64,000 bases of DNA, taken from assembly GCA_018261935.1 (NCBI GenBank), contig JAGTRP010000008.1:1-64000 (forward strand), read 5' to 3'. The notes below the pieces were generated by a model. That model had not been told where the DNA came from. It worked only from the letters and a program-made list of their open reading frames with translations, and made no database searches. The DNA comes from Rhodocyclaceae bacterium (lineage in GTDB: Bacteria; Pseudomonadota; Gammaproteobacteria; Burkholderiales; Rhodocyclaceae). Positions within the stretch are counted from its first letter, which is position 1; the number at the start of each line of letters is the position of its first letter. A program made the translations under genes and the position numbers. Below, in pieces: positions 45,581 to 54,833 of this stretch.

Positions 45581-46596
45581 GGATTCCGGGTGGCGTCGCC
45601 GATGGTGACCGGCTTGGCGCTATCCATGACCAGGGCGTAGGCCACCCGCTCGAAGGTGCGGAAGACGAAGACCAGGCCGTAGCGCTCCTCGGGAAGGGCC
45701 GTGGTTTCACGTTTGCCCGACTTGGGGTCGTAGCCCGTAAATGACTGTTTGCGGTGGAGGGCGAGAACGTGCCCGACCTCGATGCCGTCGCGGCTGCCGC
45801 GGTTGAGGCTCACGATGGAATGCTTGCCGCCCTCGGTCAGGCCGCCGTAGATGGAGACGACCCGTCCGGCCACTGTCCCGTCGGGCTTGTGGGGAGCGTA
45901 GGACACCAGGGTGGGGAGGGGGGCGGGAACCAGGCGGTCGCCGCGGCCGATTTCTTCCTTGGCGGTGGTGATGGTCACCGTGGCGGGCTCTCCCGGCTGG
46001 ACCAGCCTGGCCGTGCCGAGAAACGTCGCTTCGTGGCCGAGTACTTCGCCGTTTTCCGGGTCCTTGAGGGGCTTGCCCGGGCGGTAGACCTGCCAGTTCG
46101 CCGTCTTGGCGTCGGGGATTCCGGCGACGAAGCCGGAGTCGCCGCTGCCCATGATGATGCGATTGTCCTGGCCGGCAATGATGAACGGCGATTTTTCCAG
46201 GGCGTCGGCCTCGACGATCAGGGGCCGGGAAATGAACGGCTCGATGACGTTGGGCGGGATGCTGGGGATGGCCTGCTTGATGGCTTCGCTGTGGACCTGG
46301 GGCTGGAGCTTGACCGGCTTGGCGATCTTGAGCTGGGGAGCGCCGGAGGAGGTGTCGAGCAGGACGATGTCGCCCGGGTAGATGCGATGGGGATTGCGGA
46401 TCTGGTCCTTGTTGAGGCGCCAGACTTCGGGCCAGCGCCAGGGTTCCTTGAGGAATTTGCCGGCGATGCTCCACAGCGTGTCGCCGGAAGCCACGATATG
46501 GCGGTCGGGGGGATTGTCGACCAGCTGAACGGGCTCTTGGGCGAAAGCGCAGGCCGCCATCACGGCAAGAACGAGCGCGGATATAATGCGGACCAT
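45577..46596 (-). CDS. Secreted LysM-domain protein
   Basis: The 339-residue product has a signal peptide (RIISALVLAVMAACAFA) and one LysM domain at about res. 36-85 (HIVASGDTLWSIAGKFL, NPHRIYPGDIVLL), which binds peptidoglycan. A long beta-rich region of unknown fold fills the remainder. The frame is open to 46698, but ATG 46596 gives the signal peptide and has GGATAAG before it. The gene is divergent from def and overlaps dprA by 4 bases. A role at the cell wall is inferred from LysM. Confidence 0.9.
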   Translation of the reverse strand: MVRIISALVLAVMAACAFAQEPVQLVDNPPDRHIVASGDTLWSIAGKFLKEPWRWPEVWRLNKDQIRNPHRIYPGDIVLLDTSSGAPQLKIAKPVKLQPQVHSEAIKQAIPSIPPNVIEPFISRPLIVEADALEKSPFIIAGQDNRIIMGSGDSGFVAGIPDAKTANWQVYRPGKPLKDPENGEVLGHEATFLGTARLVQPGEPATVTITTAKEEIGRGDRLVPAPLPTLVSYAPHKPDGTVAGRVVSIYGGLTEGGKHSIVSLNRGSRDGIEVGHVLALHRKQSFTGYDPKSGKRETTALPEERYGLVFVFRTFERVAYALVMDSAKPVTIGDATRNP

Positions 46597-46738
46597 TGTC
46601 TTATCCTCACGTGCCGGTGGAACGGGGTGCCGACTCCATTGTCGGAGTTCACGAGTGAAACCCTGTCCATATCTCGGAAAGTGGCTCTGATTCTGCACTT
46701 AATGGCTTAGGCGAGCAAGTTTTCATTCGGTTTTATCT

Positions 46739-47242
46739 ATGGCTTTGTTACCCATTCTGCGTTACCCCGATCCCCGCCTCAAAAAGACCGCGGCGCCCAT
46801 CGCCACGGTCGATGACGGCATCCGCACCCTCGCCCGGGACATGGCGGAGACCATGTACGAGGCGCCGGGCATTGGCCTGGCGGCTACCCAGGTGGATGTC
46901 CACAAGCAGTTGGTGGTCATCGATATTTCGGAAACCAAGGACCAGCTCCTGGTCATGATCAATGCCCGCATCCTGGCGCGGGACGGGGTCCAGGAGGGCG
47001 AGGAAGGCTGTCTTTCGGTGCCCGGCATCTACGACCGGGTGCAGCGGGCCGAGCGGGTGACCGTGCAATACATGAACCTGGACGGCCAGGAAAAGACCCT
47101 GGAGGCGGAAGGCCTGCTGGCGGTCTGCATCCAGCACGAGCTGGATCACCTGAAAGGCAAGGTTTTCGTCGACTATCTGTCCCAACTGAAGCAGACGCGG
47201 ATCAAGAACAAGCTCATGAAGCAGGCGCGCATCACGGCATGA
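46739..47242 (+). CDS. def: Peptide deformylase
   Basis: The 167-residue enzyme removes the formyl group from nascent proteins. All three motifs are present: [15 protein letters not shown] with metal ligand C91, and QHELDHL with H133 and H137 and catalytic E134. The stop overlaps the fmt start (ATGA), the classical def-fmt operon. Confidence 0.97.
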   Translation: MALLPILRYPDPRLKKTAAPIATVDDGIRTLARDMAETMYEAPGIGLAATQVDVHKQLVVIDISETKDQLLVMINARILARDGVQEGEEGCLSVPGIYDRVQRAERVTVQYMNLDGQEKTLEAEGLLAVCIQHELDHLKGKVFVDYLSQLKQTRIKNKLMKQARITA

Positions 47243-48162
47243 GAGTCATCTTTGCCGGCACGCCGGAATTTGCCGCCGTTGCCCTGCGCGCCATCGCGGC
47301 CGCAGGCCATGACATTCCCCTGGTGCTGACCCAGCCCGACCGGCCCGCCGGCCGGGGCATGGCCTTGCAGGCTTCGCCGGTCAAGCGCCTGGCCCAGGAG
47401 TTGGGCATCGAAGTCTTCCAGCCGCCCACCCTCAGGGACGCCGACGCCCAGGCCCGGCTGCGGGAAGTGGGCGCCGATGTCATGGTGGTAGCGGCTTATG
47501 GCCTGATCCTGCCCCAGACAGTGCTGGACCTGCCCCGCTTCGGCTGCATCAATATCCATGCTTCGCTGCTGCCCCGCTGGCGGGGCGCCGCTCCCATCCA
47601 GCGCGCCATCCTGGCGGGGGACGGGGAAACCGGCGTCTGCATCATGCAGATGGAAGCCGGCCTCGATACCGGCCCAGTGCTCCTGTGCGACAAGCTGCCC
47701 ATCGAGGCAGGGGACACGGCGGGGGATGTGCATGACCGGCTGGCCGCCCTCGGCGGCGAACTCATCGTGGATTGCCTGGCCCGCCTGCCCATGCCGGCGG
47801 AGCCCCAGTCCGAGGCCGGGGTGACCTATGCCGCCAAGCTCGAAAAGAGCGAGGCCCTGATCGATTGGTGGCGCCCGGCTCCGGAGATCGATCGTCTGAT
47901 CCGCGCCTTCAATCCCTTTCCCGGTGCCCAAGCCCTGCTGGGCGGGACCGGCATCAAGATCTGGCGGGCCCGGCCCATCGACGGCCGCGGGCAGCCGGGG
48001 GAGATTCTGGCGGCCGGTAAGGAGGGCATCGCCGTCGCCTGTGGCGAGGGAGCCATCCTGGTCACCGAATTGCAGAAGGCCGGGGGAAAACGCCTGCCGG
48101 CGATGCAGTTCCTGGCGGGCAACGCCTTGGTGGTCGGCAGCCGCTTCGACGGCGCGGCTTGA
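47239..48162 (+). CDS. fmt: Methionyl-tRNA formyltransferase
   Basis: The 307-residue enzyme formylates initiator Met-tRNA. The N-terminal formyltransferase domain has [14 protein letters not shown] and the [18 protein letters not shown] catalytic segment. The C-terminal OB-like tRNA-binding domain begins near res. 205. It is coupled to def by a 4-base overlap and converges on speD with a 6-bp gap. Confidence 0.97.
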   Translation: MRVIFAGTPEFAAVALRAIAAAGHDIPLVLTQPDRPAGRGMALQASPVKRLAQELGIEVFQPPTLRDADAQARLREVGADVMVVAAYGLILPQTVLDLPRFGCINIHASLLPRWRGAAPIQRAILAGDGETGVCIMQMEAGLDTGPVLLCDKLPIEAGDTAGDVHDRLAALGGELIVDCLARLPMPAEPQSEAGVTYAAKLEKSEALIDWWRPAPEIDRLIRAFNPFPGAQALLGGTGIKIWRARPIDGRGQPGEILAAGKEGIAVACGEGAILVTELQKAGGKRLPAMQFLAGNALVVGSRFDGAA

Positions 48163-48168
48163 AAGCCG

Positions 48169-48549
48169 CTACGCCCGGATGCTGCCCCGGGCGACCCGTT
48201 TTTTTTCCACCCTTTCCGGGGCGAAGGCAGCGATGCTTTCGTCGAACAGGGCATGGGCCCGGTCGCTATTGTCGGCGCTGAAGTTGCAGACGTAGATATC
48301 GAGGGTCGCTCCCGCCATTTCCGGCCAGGTATGCACGGCCAGGTGGGATTCGGCCAGGACCACGGTGCCGGTGACGCCGGCCGGTTCCCCGGCGGCGGTG
48401 CGGAACTGGTGGAAGCAGCGACCGACGACGGTCAGGCCGTGGCGCTCGCAGGCGGCGATGCAGAAGGACTCCAGCCCCGGGGCATCGAGGAGGAATTCCC
48501 GCCGACAGCGGCAGTCATGGAGGTCGGCGATGAGGTGGAGGCCGTGCAT
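48169..48549 (-). CDS. speD: S-adenosylmethionine decarboxylase proenzyme, class 1B
   Basis: The 126-residue proenzyme self-cleaves to form a pyruvoyl group. ESHLAVHTWPE places the cleavage at E67/S68, with H73 and C88 at the same spacing as the T. maritima enzyme (S63, H68, C83). It makes decarboxylated AdoMet for spermidine synthesis, but no spermidine synthase (speE) is adjacent. It follows the S1/P1 nuclease gene by 9 bp on the same strand. Confidence 0.92.
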   Translation of the reverse strand: MHGLHLIADLHDCRCRREFLLDAPGLESFCIAACERHGLTVVGRCFHQFRTAAGEPAGVTGTVVLAESHLAVHTWPEMAGATLDIYVCNFSADNSDRAHALFDESIAAFAPERVEKKRVARGSIRA

Positions 48550-48558
48550 GACGGAATT

Positions 48559-49449
48559 CTATTCCGTTTCACGTGAAACCTGCCCGAATGTCCCCTCCAG
48601 AAGGCGGCCGAGGCGATAGCCCGCCGTCGCCAGCCGCTGGTTGGCGACGGCCTGGGAGCGGGCCGCGAAGTCCGCAGTGATGGCCGGCAGCAGGCTGCCG
48701 GTGGCGGCGGGGTAGGCCGTTTCTCGGCTGAGTTCCCGGCTCTCCTTTTCCCACAGGGCCAGCGAGCCCTGGCGGGGCGGCTTCGGCTGGGACGCCAGGA
48801 GAGCGTCCGCCGCCCGCTCAAGGCGGGGGCCGCGCAACCAGGGCGGACCCGGCAGGTCGTCCCACCAGGTATGGAGGTTGGTGAAAGGCAGGCGGCGATT
48901 GAAGGGATTTTCGATTTCGAAGCGGTTGCCTCCTCCATCGTCCCGGCTGCCCACGTGCAGTGGCTGGTGGATGTCGGCCAGGAGGTGGATGAGCCAGGGC
49001 AGGGCGTAGGCCCGCTCCGCCGGCGGCGTGCCGGGGTTGCGCAGGAGGCGGGTCAGGCGTTCGAGCTGGTGGTCCAGTTCTCCATCCCGGACCTTATTGG
49101 AGAACTGATCCACGTAGTGCCAGTCTTTGTGGCGGGCCGTATCGGCCATGCCGGGAAAAGGGGGCGTTGGCGCTTCCCGCCCCTCGTCATGGAAGCGCCG
49201 ATCCTTGCGGATGTCGTCGGGCCAGGTGGAGGCTTCGAGGAAAGCGGTGTAGCCAGGGTTATCCCCGGCCTTGGCGGTCCACTTGCGGTAGTCGGGGTGA
49301 ATCTGCAGCAGGTCGGTGACCCGGTGCTGGGCGATGGGAGACATCTGGCGCCAGGCGATGGCCGCCACCAGGCGATGGCCGGCGGCGTTCCAGCCCCAGG
49401 CGGGCAAGGTCGTGAGCAGGAGGGCGAGGGCGGTCAAAATGCTTTTCAT
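48559..49449 (-). CDS. Secreted S1/P1-type zinc-dependent nuclease
   Basis: 296 residues. The signal peptide KSILTALALLLTTLPAWG precedes mature WNAAGH, where the N-terminal Trp and His are zinc ligands in S1/P1 nucleases. Further ligands are visible: STWPDD, HYVDQ, LIHLLADIHQPLHVG and NLHTWWDD. These enzymes degrade single-stranded DNA and RNA at the periplasm or outside. The frame runs open to 49716, but ATG 49449 gives the signal peptide. The last six codons contain parS-like site 2. It may be co-transcribed with speD. Confidence 0.92.
   Translation of the reverse strand: MKSILTALALLLTTLPAWGWNAAGHRLVAAIAWRQMSPIAQHRVTDLLQIHPDYRKWTAKAGDNPGYTAFLEASTWPDDIRKDRRFHDEGREAPTPPFPGMADTARHKDWHYVDQFSNKVRDGELDHQLERLTRLLRNPGTPPAERAYALPWLIHLLADIHQPLHVGSRDDGGGNRFEIENPFNRRLPFTNLHTWWDDLPGPPWLRGPRLERAADALLASQPKPPRQGSLALWEKESRELSRETAYPAATGSLLPAITADFAARSQAVANQRLATAGYRLGRLLEGTFGQVSRETE
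48566..48579. other. parS: parS-like centromere site 2 (within nuclease coding end)
   Basis: GTTTCACGTGAAAC, a perfect match to the ParB consensus 14-mer and a full palindrome. It encodes VSRET just before the nuclease stop codon. Confidence 0.8.
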
Positions 49450-49483
49450 GGGGGCATTATGCCCCGTGCGATAATGGCGGCCC

Positions 49484-50746
49484 ATGTCCCAATCCCTTCC
49501 TTCCGACTCCCTCGCTTTCGCCCTGCTTAACGCCGCCCAGGTGGTGACGGCCGTGGTGGGCGGGCAAAGCCTCGCCGATGGACTGCTTGCCAAGGTGCCC
49601 GCGGTGGCGCGGCCAGCGGCCCAGGATCTGGTGTATGGCAGCCTGCGGCAGTACGGCCGCGGTGGCTTCTTCCTCTCCCATCTGCTGGAGAAGCCCCTCG
49701 GCCAGCCGGTGGTCAATGCCCTCCTGCTGGTGGCGCTTTACCGCCTCGAAAGCCGGCCGGACAGCCCCCACACCGTTGTGGACCAGGCGGTGCGCGCCGC
49801 CGGTCAGGTGGCGGGCGGACGCTTCAAGGGGCTGGTGAACGGGGTGCTGCGCAATTTCCTGCGCCGCCAGGAGGAACTGCTTGCCGCCGTGGCGGCCGAC
49901 GAGGTGGCCAGCCTGACCCATCCCGAGTGGTGGCTGCGCCGTCTCAAGACGGCTTATCCCGAGGACTGGCCGGCCATTGTCGCCGCCGGGAATACACCGC
50001 CCCCCATGGCTCTGCGGGTCAATCGGCGGCGGGCCGGCCGGGACGACTACGCCAGCGGCTTGCCGGACGTCGGCATCGAGGCCTGGCCCCGCGGCGAAGA
50101 CGGCTTGCTGTTGGCGAGGCCGGTGCCGGTGGATCGCCTGCCCGGTTTTGCGGAGGGGCTGGTGTCGGTCCAGGACCTGGGGGCCCAGCGGGCGGCGGCA
50201 CTGCTCGATCCGGCCCCGGGCAGCCGGGTGCTGGACGCCTGCGCCGCTCCCGGCGGCAAGACCGCCCATATCCTGGAAAGGGCCGATGTGGACCTCCTGG
50301 CCCTGGACCTCAAGCCGGCCCGCTGTCGGCGCATCCAGGACAACCTGGACCGCCTGGGCCTGCAGGCCCAGGTCCGGGCGGCCGATGCCTCCAGGATCGA
50401 CCAATGGTGGGACGGCAATCCCTTCGATGCGGTGCTGGCGGACGTGCCGTGCACCGCCAGCGGCGTCGTGCGCCGCCATCCCGATGCCAAGTGGCTGCGG
50501 CGGGAGGCCGACATCGCCGGCTTCGCCCGCGCCCAGGCCGCCCTTCTGGATGCCCTGTGGCGGGTTGTGAAGCCCGGCGGTAAACTGCTGTACGCGACCT
50601 GCTCGGTCTTTCCGGAAGAGGATGCCGGCCAGGTGGATGGCTTTGTCGCCCGGCAGCCCGAAGCGCTGCGATGCCACGAAGAATTATTGCTGCCCGACGC
50701 CGAACACGATGGTTTCTATTACTGCCTGCTTGAAAAACCGCTTTGA
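49484..50746 (+). CDS. rsmB: 16S rRNA m5C967 methyltransferase RsmB
   Basis: 420 residues. An N-terminal NusB-like RNA-binding domain (res. 5-135) is followed by the Rossmann methyltransferase. SAM motif I is ACAAPGGKTAHILE. The two active cysteines are in DVPCTASGVVRRHPD and YATCSVFPEED. The next gene starts inside its end. It opens the rsmB-DUF4390-ntrY-ntrX run typical of this bacterial group. Confidence 0.96.
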   Translation: MSQSLPSDSLAFALLNAAQVVTAVVGGQSLADGLLAKVPAVARPAAQDLVYGSLRQYGRGGFFLSHLLEKPLGQPVVNALLLVALYRLESRPDSPHTVVDQAVRAAGQVAGGRFKGLVNGVLRNFLRRQEELLAAVAADEVASLTHPEWWLRRLKTAYPEDWPAIVAAGNTPPPMALRVNRRRAGRDDYASGLPDVGIEAWPRGEDGLLLARPVPVDRLPGFAEGLVSVQDLGAQRAAALLDPAPGSRVLDACAAPGGKTAHILERADVDLLALDLKPARCRRIQDNLDRLGLQAQVRAADASRIDQWWDGNPFDAVLADVPCTASGVVRRHPDAKWLRREADIAGFARAQAALLDALWRVVKPGGKLLYATCSVFPEEDAGQVDGFVARQPEALRCHEELLLPDAEHDGFYYCLLEKPL

Positions 50747-51323
50747 GCCCTGGCGGGTGTGGGCCATCGTCTTTGGCCTCCTGTTCACCTTGGCGGCCCG
50801 CGCTGCCGAGATCGAAATCTCCAATCCGGAACTGACAGCGGTGGAGGACGGCTATGCCGTTTCCGCCGATTTCGCCATCGATTTCAACGAGCGCCTGGAA
50901 GAAGCGGTCACCAAGGGCGTGGTGCTCAATTTCGTTGTCGATTTCGAGCTCACCCGGCCGCGCTGGTACTGGCTGGACGAAAAGCTGGTGAGCCGCAGCC
51001 TGACCTATCGCCTTTCCTACCACGCCCTGACGCGCCAGTACCGCCTATCCACCGGCGCCCTGCACCAGTCCTTTCCGAACCTGAGCGAAGCCCTGCGCAT
51101 GCTGTCCCGCCTGCGCAACTGGGTAGTGATCGAAAAAGCGCCGGATAAATCGGACAAAGTCCCGGTCAAGCCCGGCGACGCCTATCGTGCCGCCCTGCGC
51201 CTGCGTCTGGACGTCAGCCAGTTGCCCAAGCCCTTCCAGATTTCCGCTCTCGGCAACCGGGATTGGCATCTGGCTTCGGATTGGAAAGTCTGGCAGGCCA
51301 CCCTGCCGGCGGAGAGCAAGTGA
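50709..51323 (+). CDS. DUF4390 family secreted protein
   Basis: About 204 residues. A hydrophobic N-terminal segment (WAIVFGLLFTLAARA) probably acts as a signal peptide. The beta-rich remainder shows EIEISNPELTAVEDGYAVSADF, FVVDFELTRPRWYWLDE and YHALTRQYRLSTGALHQSFP, which are DUF4390 hallmarks. ATG 50709 overlaps rsmB by 38 bases; TTG 50730 (MKNRFEPWRVW) is an attractive alternative giving a cleaner signal peptide. It is coupled to ntrY. A periplasmic partner of the kinase is possible but unproven. Confidence 0.85.
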   Translation: MVSITACLKNRFEPWRVWAIVFGLLFTLAARAAEIEISNPELTAVEDGYAVSADFAIDFNERLEEAVTKGVVLNFVVDFELTRPRWYWLDEKLVSRSLTYRLSYHALTRQYRLSTGALHQSFPNLSEALRMLSRLRNWVVIEKAPDKSDKVPVKPGDAYRAALRLRLDVSQLPKPFQISALGNRDWHLASDWKVWQATLPAESK

Positions 51324-53476
51324 AGCGTTTCGTCGCCATCGGGGGAGCGCTGGCGGCCACCATGGGCGCCATCGTCTGGTTCCTGCTGCTACTCTCCACG
51401 GCAGCCAAGACATCCCTGTTTACCCGTCACTACTCCCTCCTGATCGGCCTCAACATCGTCCTGGCGGCGGCCATGGTCGGGCTGGTCGGCTGGCAATTGC
51501 GGTCCCTGTGGCGGGATTACCGGGCCCAGGTCTTCGGGGCCCGCCTCAAGCTGCGCCTGATGATGATGTTCGGCGTCGTGGCGGTGCTCCCCGGCGTCCT
51601 GGTCTATGGGGTATCGGTGCAGTTCGTCACCCGTTCCATCGAAGGCTGGTTCGATGTGCGGGTGGAAAAGGCCCTGGAATCGGGCCTTGCCCTCGGGCGC
51701 ACGGCCCTCGACTCGATGCTCGGCGAACTGGTGGACAAAACCCGCGGCATGGCCCTGGAACTGTCGGACCTGCCGGAACCCGGGCGGCGCTCGGCCCTCC
51801 TGCGCCTGCGGGAGCAATCCGGCGTCGAGTCGGCGGCCCTTTTCTCGGTCGGCGGCCAGCTCCTGTCCAGTGCCAGCGACGATTTTTCCAGCCTCCTGCC
51901 TTCCCTGCCGAGCTCGGCCCAGTTGAAGCAGGCCCGGAGCAGCCGGGCCGTCACGGCCATCGACGGGGAGGGGGGCAAGCTCATGTTGCGGGTTCTGGTG
52001 CCGGTAGCCGCCCATGGCGTCTTCGAGGAGCCCCGCATCCTGCAGGTGGTGAATCCGGTGCCGCCTGCCCTCGGCCAGAACGCCGACGAGGTCCAGACCG
52101 TGTACCGGGATTACCAGGAACTGCAACTGGCCCGCCAGGGGCTCACCCGCATCTACGCCCTGACCCTGACCCTCACCGTACTGCTCGCCCTCTTCGCGGC
52201 CTTCGCCCTGGCCTTCGTCCTTGCCCGGCGCCTGTCGGCGCCCCTGTCCATCCTGGCGGAGGGGACCCAGGCGGTGGCCCAGGGCGACTTCTCGCCCCGC
52301 CAGGCGGTGTATAGCCGGGACGAACTGGGGATGTTGACCCAGTCCTTCAGCCAGATGACCCGGCAGCTGGACGATGCCCGCCGGGAGACCGAAAGGCACC
52401 GGGCCGAGCTGGAGTCGGCCCGGGGTTACCTGGAATCCATCCTGGCCAATCTGTCCACCGGGGTGCTGGTCTTCGACCGGCGTTTCGTACTGCGGACCGT
52501 CAATGAGGGTGCCCTGGCCATCCTGGGGGACGAGTTCGACGGCCTGGCGGGCGTGGCGGTGGAGTCGTGGCCGCGCCAGGAGGTCCTCGGCCGTTTCATC
52601 CGCGAGCATTTCGACGCCACCGACGAGGCGGAGTGGCAGGACCAGCTCGAACTCGAACGCTCCAACGGCATGCCCCAGGTTTTGCTGCTGCGGGGCTCCC
52701 GCCTGCCGGAAGCCAGCGGCGGCGGCGAGGTGGTGGTGTTCGACGATGTCACCCGCCTCATCGCCGCCCAGCGCAGCGCCGCCTGGGGCGAAGTCGCCCG
52801 GCGCCTGGCCCACGAGATCAAGAATCCCCTCACGCCTATCCAGCTGTCGGCGGAGCGCCTTCAGCTGAAGCTGGCCGACAAGCTTTCCAACGGCGATGCG
52901 GAGATGCTGCAGCGGGGCACCCAGACCATCATCAACCAGGTCCAGGCCATGAAACGCATGGTCAATGATTTCCGGGACTACGCCCGGTTGCCGGCGCCAT
53001 CGGTGGCGCCCCTGGACCTGAATGCTCTCATCGGCGAAGTCCTCGGCCTCTACGAGACCGCCAAGGTGGCCTTGCGCGTCCGGCTGGACAGCCAAGTGCC
53101 GCCTATCCTGGGGGATGCCACCCAAATCCGGCAAGTCATCCACAACTTGCTGCGTAATGCCGAGGACGCCCTGGAAGGGCGCGAGGAAGGAAGAATAGAT
53201 GTAACTACCGAAGTGGCAGGGCGCTGCGCCCGGCTGCTGGTGACGGACAACGGCCCGGGTTTCCCGGCGGAGCTGTTGCCCAAGATTTTCGAGCCCTACG
53301 TGACCACCAAGGCGCGGGGAACCGGTCTCGGCCTGCCTATCATCAAGAAGATCATCGATGAGCATCAGGGCCATATCGAGATCAGCAACGCACCGGAGGG
53401 CGGGGCACGGGTCGATATCCGCCTGCCGCTGGTGAAAGAAGAAGGAGCCAACCATGGCGATCATTCTGGTCGTTGA
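51320..53476 (+). CDS. ntrY: NtrY-like membrane histidine kinase
   Basis: 718 residues. Three or four membrane segments lie in the first 120 residues, followed by a periplasmic sensor and another segment near res. 275-305. Then come HAMP (ARRLSAPLSILAEGTQAV), PAS (about 380-480), and HisKA with H498 in RRLAHEIKNPLTP. HATPase boxes show NLLRNAEDAL, DNGPGF and GTGLGLPI. The GTG start overlaps the DUF4390 stop. It is partner to the NtrX-like regulator, which overlaps by 23 bases. NtrYX pairs sense nitrogen, redox or envelope state; the signal is unclear here. Confidence 0.93.
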   Translation: MKRFVAIGGALAATMGAIVWFLLLLSTAAKTSLFTRHYSLLIGLNIVLAAAMVGLVGWQLRSLWRDYRAQVFGARLKLRLMMMFGVVAVLPGVLVYGVSVQFVTRSIEGWFDVRVEKALESGLALGRTALDSMLGELVDKTRGMALELSDLPEPGRRSALLRLREQSGVESAALFSVGGQLLSSASDDFSSLLPSLPSSAQLKQARSSRAVTAIDGEGGKLMLRVLVPVAAHGVFEEPRILQVVNPVPPALGQNADEVQTVYRDYQELQLARQGLTRIYALTLTLTVLLALFAAFALAFVLARRLSAPLSILAEGTQAVAQGDFSPRQAVYSRDELGMLTQSFSQMTRQLDDARRETERHRAELESARGYLESILANLSTGVLVFDRRFVLRTVNEGALAILGDEFDGLAGVAVESWPRQEVLGRFIREHFDATDEAEWQDQLELERSNGMPQVLLLRGSRLPEASGGGEVVVFDDVTRLIAAQRSAAWGEVARRLAHEIKNPLTPIQLSAERLQLKLADKLSNGDAEMLQRGTQTIINQVQAMKRMVNDFRDYARLPAPSVAPLDLNALIGEVLGLYETAKVALRVRLDSQVPPILGDATQIRQVIHNLLRNAEDALEGREEGRIDVTTEVAGRCARLLVTDNGPGFPAELLPKIFEPYVTTKARGTGLGLPIIKKIIDEHQGHIEISNAPEGGARVDIRLPLVKEEGANHGDHSGR

Positions 53477-54719
53477 CGACGAAGTCGGAATCCGCGAACT
53501 GCTGTCGGAAATCCTCATCGACGAGGGTTACGACGTGCGCCTGGCCGAGAACGCCGCCGCGGCGCGCCGGATCCGGGACGAGCTGCGCCCCGATCTGGTG
53601 CTGCTCGACATCTGGATGCCCGATACGGACGGCATTTCCCTCCTGAAGGAATGGCATGCCGGAGGGCAGCTCAACATGCCGGTGGTGATGATGTCGGGCC
53701 ACGGCACCATCGACACGGCGGTGGAGGCGACCCGCTTCGGCGCCTTCGATTTCCTCGAGAAGCCCATCGCCCTGCAAAAGCTCCTGACCACGGTGCACAA
53801 GGCCCTGAAGCACGACAGCCTGCCCCAGCGCCCGCCCCTTACTCTGGAGGCCTTCGCCCGCTCCGGTTTCATCAAGGAGTTCAAGCGCCGGCTGGAGCAG
53901 GCGGCCGCCAAGGCCCCGGTGCTGTTCCTCAAGGGCGCCACCGGTGGCATCGCCGAAATCTGCGCCCGCACCCTGCAGCCGCCCCGGGCGCCCTGGGTCG
54001 ATCTTTCCGCCACCAGCAACCCCCTGACCCAGGATATGCTGCAGAAGGCCGGCGGCGGCATCCTTTTCGTCCCGGACGTGGCGGCCCTCGGAAAATTGCA
54101 GCAAATGAACCTGGCCTTCGCCCTGGAGCGGGTCGATCGGATCAACGTCCAGCTCGTCGCCGCCAGCAGCCGGCCCCTCTCCGCCCTGGCCGACGCCGGC
54201 TGGGACAGCAAGCTTCTGGCACGCCTGGGGGAGGTCTGGATCGCCCTGCCGTCCCTGGCCGGCCATGCCGACGAGGTGCCCGAGATCGCCTCCCTGCTGC
54301 TTACCCATTTCACAGAGCGCGGCGAGGTGCCGGCCCGGCGGTTTTCCAGCGGCGCCCTCAACAGCCTGCGCAACCTGCCCTGGAAGCATCATCCGGACAG
54401 TGCCTGGACCAGCCTTTATACCTTGGTGAGGAACCTTGCCCTGACCGCCCTGGAGGAGGACATCGGCGCCGAGGATGTGGCCCGGCTGGCGCCCCTGGAA
54501 AGCGATGACCAGCCCCAGGCGGTTTCCCTGAGTCCCTTCTTCGAGCAGCCCTTGCGGGAAGCCCGGGACGCCTTCGAGAAGGCCTACTTCGAATACCATT
54601 TGCGCCTGGAAGGGGGCAACATGACGCGCCTGGCGGAAAAATCCGGCCTGGAGCGCACCCATCTCTACCGCAAGCTCAAGCAGCTCGGGGTGGCTCTCGC
54701 CAAACGCGGCGAAGAATAG
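53454..54719 (+). CDS. ntrX: NtrX-like response regulator with degenerate AAA+ domain
   Basis: 421 residues. The receiver domain has D8/D9 and phospho-acceptor D52 (LVLLDIWMPD) and K in FLEKP. The C-terminal Fis-type helix-turn-helix is at NMTRLAEKSGLERTHLYRKLKQ. The central region aligns in position with the sigma54-activator AAA+ domain but lacks a Walker A (LFLKGATGGIAE in its place), a DExx Walker B and the GAFTGA sigma54 contact. It is also shorter than usual. It therefore should not hydrolyse ATP or activate sigma54, and more likely acts as a phosphorylation-switched DNA-binding regulator. Confidence 0.9.
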   Translation: MAIILVVDDEVGIRELLSEILIDEGYDVRLAENAAAARRIRDELRPDLVLLDIWMPDTDGISLLKEWHAGGQLNMPVVMMSGHGTIDTAVEATRFGAFDFLEKPIALQKLLTTVHKALKHDSLPQRPPLTLEAFARSGFIKEFKRRLEQAAAKAPVLFLKGATGGIAEICARTLQPPRAPWVDLSATSNPLTQDMLQKAGGGILFVPDVAALGKLQQMNLAFALERVDRINVQLVAASSRPLSALADAGWDSKLLARLGEVWIALPSLAGHADEVPEIASLLLTHFTERGEVPARRFSSGALNSLRNLPWKHHPDSAWTSLYTLVRNLALTALEEDIGAEDVARLAPLESDDQPQAVSLSPFFEQPLREARDAFEKAYFEYHLRLEGGNMTRLAEKSGLERTHLYRKLKQLGVALAKRGEE

Positions 54720-54833
54720 GGGAAAGAGCGCAAGTCAGGGGGTTATCGGCGATTTCCGGCCCGGCGGGCGGCTTTTGCAGGAAGCCCCCTTCGGGCGGAT
54801 AATCCGTTCTTTTATTTTCGGCACCTTCCAACC

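Noticed and set aside
51389-53518. 709-codon minus strand frame opposite ntrY
   Set aside because: Shadow of the kinase; no motif and biased composition.
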